From Lachnospiraceae bacterium (lineage in GTDB: Bacteria > Bacillota > Clostridia > Lachnospirales > Lachnospiraceae), in the NCBI GenBank assembly GCA_022483465.1, contig JAKVNF010000003.1, positions 818,501 to 882,500 on the forward strand: DNA of 64,000 nucleotides, written 5' to 3'. Positions 57,100 through 64,000 of this stretch are shown here, one piece after another. Position numbers and translations under genes: made by a program. Position 1 is the first letter of the stretch, and every line of letters starts with the position of its first letter. The notes under the pieces are model-generated. The model ran no database searches. It saw nothing but the letters and a program-made list of their open reading frames with translations, and was not told the origin of the DNA.

Positions 57100-57894
57100 A
57101 TGATATTTCAGAGTTTCGCATCGGGCTCCTCCGGGAACTGCATTCTCGTGGGGTCCGATTCCTGCAGGATCCTGGTGGACTGCGGCATCTCGAGAAAGCG
57201 CACCATGGACGCCCTGGCAGCCCAGGACATGACCCTGGAGGATCTGGACGGGATCTTCCTCACCCATGAGCACACGGACCACATCCAGGGGCTGCCCATG
57301 ATCGCGAAGAAGACCCGGATGCCGATCTACGCAACCCGGGGCACCATCGAGGCGGTACAGAAAAAGCTGGGGGACGCCATCGATCCCCAGCGGTTTGTGA
57401 CCGTACAGGCCGACACCCCCGTCACCGTCGGGGACCTCACCGTCAACCCGATGAAGATCAGCCACGACGCCGCCGAGCCCGTGGGCTACCGGATCTTCGG
57501 GGAGGGGAAGAAGGCCTGCGTCTGCACGGACCTCGGCTGCTACGACAACTACACCGTGGACTGCCTGCAGGACGCCGATGTGCTCCTTCTCGAGGCAAAC
57601 CACGACGTCAACATGCTGCAGGTGGGGCCCTATCCCTACCGGTTAAAGCAGCGGATCCTGGGGAACCTGGGCCATCTGTCCAACGTCTCCTCGGGAGAGC
57701 TCTTGACCAAAGTTCTGAACGACCACTTAAAGGCCGTCTTCCTGGGCCATCTGTCCCAGGAGAACAACTATCCGGACCTCGCCTTTGAGACCGTGCGCCT
57801 CGAGGTCATGGAGTCCACCGGAGACTACCGCGCAGAGGATCTGCCGATTTCCGTCGCATCCCGGCAGCAACCCACCGCCGCCGTCGAGTTCTGA
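57100..57894 (+). CDS. walJ: YycJ/WalJ-type metallo-hydrolase
   Basis: A 264-residue MBL-fold protein of the WalJ/YycJ group, thought to be a 5'-3' exonuclease linked to cell-wall and replication control. Features: FASGSSGNCILV, FLTHEHTDHIQGLPM (HxHxDH), ISHDAAEPVGYRI, DLGCYDN, LLLEANHDVNML and LGHLSQENN. In Bacillus it sits with the WalKR system; here no such genes are near, so the name rests on sequence. GGAAGGAAAAC precedes the ATG. Confidence 0.88.
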   Translation: MIFQSFASGSSGNCILVGSDSCRILVDCGISRKRTMDALAAQDMTLEDLDGIFLTHEHTDHIQGLPMIAKKTRMPIYATRGTIEAVQKKLGDAIDPQRFVTVQADTPVTVGDLTVNPMKISHDAAEPVGYRIFGEGKKACVCTDLGCYDNYTVDCLQDADVLLLEANHDVNMLQVGPYPYRLKQRILGNLGHLSNVSSGELLTKVLNDHLKAVFLGHLSQENNYPDLAFETVRLEVMESTGDYRAEDLPISVASRQQPTAAVEF

Positions 57895-57911
57895 GTACAA
57901 AGGAGAAAATC

Positions 57912-58190
57912 ATGCAGGAGAGAGCCATCATCACCGTCGTCGGCAAAGACACCGTCGGCATCATCGCAAAGGTCTGCACCTTCCTGGCGAAGGAGCAGAT
58001 CAACATCCTCGACATCTCCCAGACCATCGTCCAGGGCTATTTCAACATGATGATGATCGTCGATGTCACCAACCTGGGGAAGCCCTTCGGCGACATGGCC
58101 GAGGAGCTGGCCGGAATGGGACAGAAGGAGATCGGCGTCCAGATCAAGGCGCAGAAGGAAGAGATCTTCGACAGCATGCACCGCATCTGA
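57912..58190 (+). CDS. ACT domain protein (UPF0237)
   Basis: A 92-residue single ACT domain: [37 protein letters not shown]. It always travels with the UPF0210 gene that follows, here 19 bases later; the pair probably works as regulator plus enzyme. Function unknown. Confidence 0.93.
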   Translation: MQERAIITVVGKDTVGIIAKVCTFLAKEQINILDISQTIVQGYFNMMMIVDVTNLGKPFGDMAEELAGMGQKEIGVQIKAQKEEIFDSMHRI

Positions 58191-58209
58191 GACCGGACAG
58201 GGAGAAGAC

Positions 58210-59574
58210 ATGATCAACATCCATGAAGTAGAAGAGACCAACCAGATGATCGAGAAGGAGAACCTCGATGTCCGCACCATCACGATGGGCATCAGCCTGC
58301 TCGACTGCATCGATTCCGACCTCGCCACACTGAAGAAGAACATCCACGAGAAGATCTACCGCTGCGCGAAAGACCTGGTCCGGACGGGGGAGGAGATCTC
58401 CCGGGACTTCGGCATTCCCATCGTCAACAAGCGGATCTCGGTGACCCCGATCGCGCTGATCGGTGCCTCCGCCTGCCACTCGGAGGCGGATTTCGTGGAG
58501 ATCGCAAAGGAGCTCGACGCCGTGGCAAAGGAGGTCGGGGTCAACTTCCTCGGCGGCTACTCCGCCCTGGTGTCCAAGGGCATGACCCCGGCAGATGAGC
58601 TGCTCATCCGCTCCATCCCCGAGGCACTTGCCGAGACGGACGTCCTGTGCAGCTCCGTGAACCTCGGCAGCACCAAGACCGGCATCGACATGGACGCGGT
58701 GCGCCTGATGGGCAGCATCGTCAAGCAGACCGCCGAGCGCACGAAGGATGCGCCCCTCAACGCCTGTTCCAAGCTCGTCGTCTTCTGCAACGCCCCGGAT
58801 GACAACCCCTTCATGGCAGGTGCCTTCCACGGCGTGACCGAGGGGGACGTGGTGCTGAACGTGGGCGTCTCCGGGCCCGGCGTCGTCAAGAAGGCCCTGG
58901 AGAGCTGCCACGGGCAGTCCTTCGAGGTGGTGTGTGAGACCGTCAAGCGCACCGCCTTCAAGGTGACCCGGGTGGGCCAGCTCGTCGCAAGAGAGGCATC
59001 GAAGCGCCTGGGCCAGCCCTTTGGCATCATCGACCTCTCCCTGGCACCCACCCCTGCCATCGGCGACTCCGTCGCCGACATCCTCTGCGAGATGGGACTG
59101 GAGCAGGCGGGTGCCCCCGGCACCACCGCTGCCCTGGCCCTGCTCAATGACCAGGTCAAGAAGGGGGGCCTCATGGCAAGCTCCTACGTGGGCGGCCTCT
59201 CCGGCGCCTTCATCCCGGTGTCGGAGGACCAGGGCATGATCAACGCAGCAGCCGCCGGTGCCCTGACCATCGAGAAGCTCGAGGCCATGACCTGCGTCTG
59301 CTCGGTGGGTCTGGACATGATCGCCATCCCGGGCGACACGAAGGACACCACGATCGCCGGCATCATCGCCGACGAGATGGCCCTGGGCATGGTGAACGCC
59401 AAGACCACTGCCTGCCGCCTGATTCCGGTGCCCGGAAAGGGCGTCGGGGACACGGTGGAGTTCGGCGGGCTCCTGGGCCATGCACCCATCATGCCGGTCA
59501 ACACCTTCTCCTGTGATGAGTTCGTGAACCGCGGCGGCCGCATCCCGGCACCGGTTCACAGCTTCAAGAATTAA
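58210..59574 (+). CDS. UPF0210/DUF711 family protein
   Basis: A 454-residue protein of the PFL-like fold group DUF711. Motifs: [61 protein letters not shown] and [13 protein letters not shown]. The family is conserved and always next to the UPF0237 ACT gene, but its reaction is unknown. GGGAGAAGAC precedes ATG 58210. Confidence 0.92.
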   Translation: MINIHEVEETNQMIEKENLDVRTITMGISLLDCIDSDLATLKKNIHEKIYRCAKDLVRTGEEISRDFGIPIVNKRISVTPIALIGASACHSEADFVEIAKELDAVAKEVGVNFLGGYSALVSKGMTPADELLIRSIPEALAETDVLCSSVNLGSTKTGIDMDAVRLMGSIVKQTAERTKDAPLNACSKLVVFCNAPDDNPFMAGAFHGVTEGDVVLNVGVSGPGVVKKALESCHGQSFEVVCETVKRTAFKVTRVGQLVAREASKRLGQPFGIIDLSLAPTPAIGDSVADILCEMGLEQAGAPGTTAALALLNDQVKKGGLMASSYVGGLSGAFIPVSEDQGMINAAAAGALTIEKLEAMTCVCSVGLDMIAIPGDTKDTTIAGIIADEMALGMVNAKTTACRLIPVPGKGVGDTVEFGGLLGHAPIMPVNTFSCDEFVNRGGRIPAPVHSFKN

Positions 59575-59604
59575 AATCAAAACGCAATACGGGGGTACAA
59601 AAAG

Positions 59605-60594
59605 ATGGCAATCGAAAAGACACTGGATGTGACAGCACTCGGCGAGCTCCTCGTCGACTTCACGCAGAACGGGGACTCTGCCCAGGGAAATCCGCTCTTT
59701 GAGGCAAACCCGGGCGGCGCGCCCTGCAACGTGCTCTCGATGCTCGCCCGCCTCGGCCACAAGGTCAGCTTTGTGGGCAAGGTCGGAGAGGACATGTTCG
59801 GGCGGATGCTTCGGGACCGGGCGGCAGAACAGGGGATTGACATGTCGGGCCTGAAGATGGACAAGGAGGTCCACACGACTCTCGCCTTTGTCCAGAAGCT
59901 CCCCAACGGGGACCGGGACTTCTCGTTCTACCGCAAGCCCGGCGCAGACGTCTGCCTCACCGCCGCGGAGGTCCGGGAGGACCGGCCGCTGATCGAGGGC
60001 GCACGCCTGTTCCACTTCGGAACCCTCTCCATGACGGATCCCGCCGTGGCCGAGGCGACCAAAGAGGCCCTTCGGATCGCGAAGGAGGCGGGGGACCTTG
60101 TCACCTTTGATCCCAACTACCGGGAGCCCCTGTGGGAGAGCGAGGCGGCCGCCAAGGAGGCCATCGCCTTCGGCATGTCCCAGTGCGATGTCATGAAGAT
60201 CTCCGACAACGAGATCGAGCTCATGACCGGCACCACCGACATCGAGAAGGGCGTGCGGCAGCTCCAGGAGACCTACAAGATCCCGCTGATCTTTGCCACC
60301 CTCGGCAAGGACGGCGCCATGGCCTTCCATAGGGACAAGAACCTCTGCGTGCGCAAGGCGGGCTTTGTCAACGAGAAGACCATCGAGACGACCGGCGCCG
60401 GAGACACCTTCTGTGCCTGCGCCCTCCACTACGTGCTCACCTACGGCCTGGACGGCCTGGGGGAGAGGGAACTCACCGAGCTCCTCACCTTCGCCAATGC
60501 CGCCGCTTCCCTCATCACCACGAGAAAGGGCGCGCTGGCCGTCATGCCCACCAAGGAAGAGGTGGAGGCTTTCCTGAAGGAGCGGGGAGAGTAA
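59605..60594 (+). CDS. PfkB-family carbohydrate kinase, fructokinase-like
   Basis: A 329-residue ribokinase-like enzyme. ALGELLVDFTQNGD, NPGGAPCNVLSMLARLG, FVGKVGEDMFGRML, DPNYREPLW and ETTGAGDTFCACALHY (catalytic Asp in GAGD) match fructokinases. No sugar transporter is adjacent, so the substrate is inferred from sequence only. It ends in a terminator. Confidence 0.9.
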   Translation: MAIEKTLDVTALGELLVDFTQNGDSAQGNPLFEANPGGAPCNVLSMLARLGHKVSFVGKVGEDMFGRMLRDRAAEQGIDMSGLKMDKEVHTTLAFVQKLPNGDRDFSFYRKPGADVCLTAAEVREDRPLIEGARLFHFGTLSMTDPAVAEATKEALRIAKEAGDLVTFDPNYREPLWESEAAAKEAIAFGMSQCDVMKISDNEIELMTGTTDIEKGVRQLQETYKIPLIFATLGKDGAMAFHRDKNLCVRKAGFVNEKTIETTGAGDTFCACALHYVLTYGLDGLGERELTELLTFANAAASLITTRKGALAVMPTKEEVEAFLKERGE

Positions 60595-60620
60595 GCAGCC
60601 CGGGTTCCATCCGATTTTCA

Positions 60621-60660
60621 TCCTGGCGTGCGAGACAAGAGCGCGTCAGGATTTTATTTT
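60621..60660 (+). terminator. Terminator after the sugar kinase gene
   Basis: TCCTGGCG pairs with CGTCAGGA (60621-60628 with 60644-60651, one wobble), followed by TTTTATTTT. Confidence 0.7.
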
Positions 60661-60744
60661 TCTGCAGCCGTTGATATACCGACAGACAATCCGCCGGGCG
60701 CCCGATGCGATGCCATCCGGGTCAGGCGGGGAAAGGGCAGAGAT

Positions 60745-62265
60745 ATGCTGGAAGTTCTCCTGAGCTGGGCGGTGATCTTTCTGACAACCTATGGGGTGGG
60801 AGAGGGGGGAGCCCGGATCCTGCACCGGCACCTGCCCGCCTCCCCGGCATTGGCATCGCGCATCACGCCAAAGCTCGTCCTGGGCCTTGTCGTCCTGACC
60901 GTGTACAGTGAATTCTTCAGCCTCTTTGCCGGGGTCGGCGCCCTCTGCCACCTTTTGGTGATCGGCGGGCTGGTGGTCTTCCTCCTTCGAAGCAAAGCCC
61001 TCCGGGGTGCCTACCGGCACTGCTTTTCGCAGTTTCGGGATATCCTGAAGACCCACACGGGGCTCGTCCTTCTCGCCATCGTGCTGATCATCGCCTTCTA
61101 CAGCTCCCGGGGCACCTTCCACACGGACACCGGCATCTACCACGCGGCGGCGATCCGCTTCATCGAGCGCTGCGGCGTCATCAAGGGCCTTGCCAACCTC
61201 CAGCTCCACTACGGCTACAACAGCGCCTACCTGGTCCTGTGCGCCTTTTTCTCCTACGCCTGGCTCCCTGGGATCGGCGCCAACGCCGGCGGGACCCTGG
61301 CCCTCCACACGCTGACAGGCTTTCTCGCCTGCTTTGCCAGCTGCTATGCCGCTCTGGGCCTTCGGCACTGGAAGGCCCACCGCCTTCACCTCGCGGACGC
61401 GGCCCGCATCGCCCTGCTCCTCTATGTCCTGACCAACGCCTGCGGCCTGATGTCCCCGGCGACGGACTACGGGACCCTGCTCTTTTCCCACCTGCTTCTT
61501 TGCTTCTGGCTGGATGTGGTGGAGGAGCGGGCGGAAAAGGGCACTGCGGGGGACAGGCGCCTTCGGGACAACTCCTACGGGTACCTCTGCGTCCTGGCCC
61601 TGTTTCTCGTGAGCATGAAGCTCTCCGCCGCGGCGATGGTCCTGCTGGTCCTCTACCCGCTGGTGCGCCTGATCAGGACCCGCCGGGGAAAGGCGGTCCT
61701 GGCCTTCCTTCTTCTTGGCTTTGTGTCCTTTGTCCCGTTCCTGATCCGGAACGTGATCCTCTCCGGGTGGCTGTTCTACCCCTTTGAGGCGATCGACCTC
61801 TTCTCGGTCCCCTGGAAGGTCCCGGTGGCGTACTCCCTGGTGGACTCCGCCCAGATCAAGGTCTGGGGGCGCTGCCTCTACGACATCACCAAGGTGGACC
61901 TGCCGATGCGGGAGTGGATTCCCGTCTGGTGGGATGGCCAGTACGACTACGACCAGATGCTGCTCTACGCCCTGATGGCCAGCGTCCCGATGTCTGTCAT
62001 CGACCTCCTCCTGCTCCGAAAGAACCGGATCCGGCTCCGGGATCACCTGGACGCGGTCCTGCTCGCCATCTCCTTGTACGTCTCGGTGGGAGTCTGGTTT
62101 GTCACCGCGCCCTTTGTCCGATATGGGCTCGCCTTCCTCCTGACCACGCCCCTTCTCTCGGTGTCGCTCTTTTTCTCCCTCCTTCGGGGAAAGCGCTCCT
62201 TCTGGAAGGCGCCGGGGATCTATATCCCAAAATCGCAAAATTTTTTACTAGGCGTCCTGGGATGA
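60745..62265 (+). CDS. Polytopic membrane protein, 3' end probably lost to an IS
   Basis: About 506 residues with ten or more membrane helices (for example EVLLSWAVIFLTTYGVG, LLVIGGLVVFLLRS, GLVLLAIVLIIAFYSSRG, AVLAFLLLGFVSFVPFLI). FHTDTGIYHAAAIRF and LQLHYGYNSAYLVL after the third or fourth helix are typical of the LIC_10190-type family, related by layout to glycosyltransferase-like integral membrane proteins. ATG 60745 has GGGAAAGGG upstream. The C-terminal residues after about 62230 (PKSQNFLLGVLG) are encoded by AT-rich DNA unlike the rest and run into the IS region, so the gene is probably truncated by the insertion. Confidence 0.75.
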   Translation: MLEVLLSWAVIFLTTYGVGEGGARILHRHLPASPALASRITPKLVLGLVVLTVYSEFFSLFAGVGALCHLLVIGGLVVFLLRSKALRGAYRHCFSQFRDILKTHTGLVLLAIVLIIAFYSSRGTFHTDTGIYHAAAIRFIERCGVIKGLANLQLHYGYNSAYLVLCAFFSYAWLPGIGANAGGTLALHTLTGFLACFASCYAALGLRHWKAHRLHLADAARIALLLYVLTNACGLMSPATDYGTLLFSHLLLCFWLDVVEERAEKGTAGDRRLRDNSYGYLCVLALFLVSMKLSAAAMVLLVLYPLVRLIRTRRGKAVLAFLLLGFVSFVPFLIRNVILSGWLFYPFEAIDLFSVPWKVPVAYSLVDSAQIKVWGRCLYDITKVDLPMREWIPVWWDGQYDYDQMLLYALMASVPMSVIDLLLLRKNRIRLRDHLDAVLLAISLYVSVGVWFVTAPFVRYGLAFLLTTPLLSVSLFFSLLRGKRSFWKAPGIYIPKSQNFLLGVLG

Positions 62266-64000
62266 CCCCATTAAAATGCCAATAAACGTTGGAAATAAGG
62301 CATAAAATGACATTGCAACCTCTGCCAAATGCAAGTATAATAACTGTTAGATATTATACTAGCAATTCAGAGGGCGGCCATGTACAGCAATACAGATGTA
62401 CTCGTTAAAACTCCGAAATCAAGCGACAAGGGAACTATCCATATCCTCACCACAGGTTATGTCTTGCTCGCCACAGAGTATCATTGGGACTCTGAGAAGC
62501 GGTGTCCTGTCGACAAGCGGATCTCAATCGGAAAAATTGTCGATGGTGATCGCTCTCATATGCATCCAAACAAGAACTATGAGCGGTTCTTCGGTCCCAT
62601 CGATGCCGAGGTGAACCGACAGAAGGACACCTTCGGCACAAAGGCCCGTAAAGCTGCCGGCAAAACGGATTCGAAGCTCTCCTTTGGGCCGTACCTGGTT
62701 CTAAAGGCGGCCGCAGAGCAATCCGGATGCTATACCGCTCTGACACGGGTCTACCCTGAATATGAGCGGAAAATCATTGCATTGGCCGTCTACTCCATTG
62801 TTGCGGAAAGTTCAACTGCCCAGATGTTTCCCGGTTGGTGTTTTGATCACTACTGCGGTCTGGATCGTGTCATCGACGACAGTGAAGTCAGCGGCCTATA
62901 CCGTCTGATCGGGTCAGATGAGGGAAATATCAATGTGTTCTTCCGGATTTTCCGGGAAGAATACGAGAAACGATTTCCCCGAAAGGACAGCAATCGGGTC
63001 ATTGCCTTTGACTCCACCAATCAAAACACCCAGTCTGAGAATGAAGATCTTGCTGAGTTCGGAAAAGCCAAGACCGATTTTGGCCTGAAGATCATCAACA
63101 CGGCTATGTTTGTGGATGAAGAGACCGGTATTCCTATGTGGTATGAACACTACGACGGTTCTCTCCTGGATAAGGTGCAGACGTCCTTCTCATTGAAAAA
63201 GATCGTGGATGCAGGATACCAAAAGCTGTTCGCAATGTTCGATCGAGGATACTTTTCAGAGGACGTCATCAAAGCTCTCCGGAACGTAAAGGATCTGGAA
63301 TATGGTGTCCTCTGCCCAGACAATGTCAACTGGGTAGATGAGCTCATCAAAGATCATGGAGCGGAGATCCGCGGAAAGCAGAAATACCTGACGACGGAGC
63401 CCAACGTATTTGGAAAGCGGTACCCGGTAACAGTGGCTGGAAAGGCTTGCTTTGCCTACCTCTTCTTTGATCACTCCCGGGAATTTGATGAGGAACAGTC
63501 CATAAGGAGCACTATTTCCTATTACTTCAATGAGGCCTCCAAGAGAAAACGCTACACGGAAAAGATGGCGCAGGACTACGCTCCAAAAGGGATCATTGTC
63601 GTTAAAAAGGCCGATCCGGAAACAGGGAAGAACTTCACCATCCTGGAGGACACTGAAATGATCCAGACGATGGTCGATCGTGCCGGATTCCTTGTTCTCG
63701 TCAGTGATACTGAAATGACGGCATCCGAGGCAATCCGGATTATCCGGCGACGTGATGTTGTGGAGCACGTCTTCGAATCCATCAAGCGGCACTTTGATCT
63801 GTCGGTCACATACACCCACTCCGTCAAGACATATCGGGGGAAGATGTTCGCGGCCTTTATCGCAAGCATTCTCTTTGCCACGCTGACATGGGATTTGAGG
63901 GAAGTGCTTCACGATAAGACCAGTGCAACCATCGCCTTCGAGATGATGGAGCTAAACAAGTATAAGGTGGAACTGCAGTCTGATGGCAGTTGGTATCCGT
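62230..64000 (+). mobile_element. Second insertion sequence (DDE type), runs off the window
   Basis: Base composition drops sharply at about 62230, inside the 3' end of the membrane protein gene, and a transposase gene starts at 62380. The left end is not fixed: I found no terminal repeat because the right end lies outside the window. Confidence 0.7.
62380..64000 (+). CDS. DDE transposase (IS1634-like), 3' end outside the window
   Basis: The frame is open from ATG 62380 to the last base (540 residues). The N-terminal module (TIHILTTGYVLLATEYHWDSEKR in part, then VDKRISIGKIV) resembles the small gene of the IS at 2514-4688, here fused to the catalytic part. Catalytic residues: Asp in VIAFDSTNQNT, Asp in AMFDRGYFS and Glu in VVEHVFESIKRHFDL (YREK-like). 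GAGGGCGG is a weak ribosome site. It appears intact as far as visible, unlike the transposase at 2621. Confidence 0.85.
   Translation, partial: MYSNTDVLVKTPKSSDKGTIHILTTGYVLLATEYHWDSEKRCPVDKRISIGKIVDGDRSHMHPNKNYERFFGPIDAEVNRQKDTFGTKARKAAGKTDSKLSFGPYLVLKAAAEQSGCYTALTRVYPEYERKIIALAVYSIVAESSTAQMFPGWCFDHYCGLDRVIDDSEVSGLYRLIGSDEGNINVFFRIFREEYEKRFPRKDSNRVIAFDSTNQNTQSENEDLAEFGKAKTDFGLKIINTAMFVDEETGIPMWYEHYDGSLLDKVQTSFSLKKIVDAGYQKLFAMFDRGYFSEDVIKALRNVKDLEYGVLCPDNVNWVDELIKDHGAEIRGKQKYLTTEPNVFGKRYPVTVAGKACFAYLFFDHSREFDEEQSIRSTISYYFNEASKRKRYTEKMAQDYAPKGIIVVKKADPETGKNFTILEDTEMIQTMVDRAGFLVLVSDTEMTASEAIRIIRRRDVVEHVFESIKRHFDLSVTYTHSVKTYRGKMFAAFIASILFATLTWDLREVLHDKTSATIAFEMMELNKYKVELQSDGSWYP

Noticed and set aside
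58144-60621. Very long minus-strand open frame (825 codons) opposite the UPF0210 and kinase genes
   Set aside because: GC-rich third positions of the plus-strand genes suppress stop codons on the other strand; the frame has no ribosome site and its translation has no protein-like pattern, while both plus-strand genes are clear.

Overview
The window looks like chromosomal DNA of a GC-rich, low-oxygen Firmicute of the Clostridia, probably near Lachnospiraceae. The evidence is the gene set: CodY, a CIRCE-controlled groES-groEL operon, pyruvate phosphate dikinase, HemZ, a bifunctional Rel enzyme, a MecA-like adaptor, sortase-anchored pilin genes and several ABC-F proteins. The order topA-codY-rpsB-tsf is a compressed version of the order known from Bacillus. 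Host genes use GC-rich third positions. Islands with lower GC mark acquired DNA.

Layout. 1-1855 is the 3' part of ppk1 with a strong terminator, followed by a purine-rich gap. 2514-4688 is a complete insertion sequence with perfect 17-bp ends, sitting at the start of a sortase/pilin locus (4609-8424). 8425-9592 is nearly empty. 9593-17090 holds a PHP-HAD fusion, an ABC-F protein, a glycerophosphodiesterase and ppdK. 17101-19363 has an agmatine deiminase remnant, a small membrane protein and a CbbX/SpoVK-type AAA+ protein. 19400-23548 is an AmmeMemoRadiSam locus whose fused MEMO-AMMECR1 gene is split by a 1,869-bp IscB/omega-RNA (HEARO) element. 23558-27923 holds ABC-F, ACT-domain and FMN enzyme genes. 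28181-30374 is groES-groEL. 30545-32219 is a low-GC ATPase plus TOPRIM-like gene pair, probably a phage-defence module, bracketed by a duplicated groEL tail and terminator. 32499-33570 is a broken secreted hydrolase gene. 33752-47520 is a housekeeping block (rel, hemZ, topA, codY, rpsB, tsf, mecA-like, rsuA-type pseudouridine synthase, ligA). 47584-60594 holds an ABC-class ATPase, metA, a stand-alone 5' nuclease, polA, coaE, walJ, an ACT/UPF0210 pair and a sugar kinase. 60745-64000 is a polytopic membrane protein cut short by a second insertion sequence that runs off the end.

Most interesting points. (1) The IscB element: both ends carry an 8-bp hairpin with a CAAG loop, a structured RNA region precedes iscB, all expected catalytic residues are present, and removing 19669-21537 exactly restores the host reading frame. 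The flanking 16 bases would be the guide against the unoccupied gene. (2) The ATPase/TOPRIM pair inserted behind groEL between 108-118 bp direct repeats, with a likely frameshift in the TOPRIM gene. (3) DNA polymerase I has a decayed 5'-nuclease domain while a separate intact 5' nuclease gene lies just upstream. (4) At least three host genes are broken by small lesions or insertions, so the genome appears to be undergoing active gene decay driven partly by mobile elements. All functional calls rest on reading motifs by eye; no database search was run.
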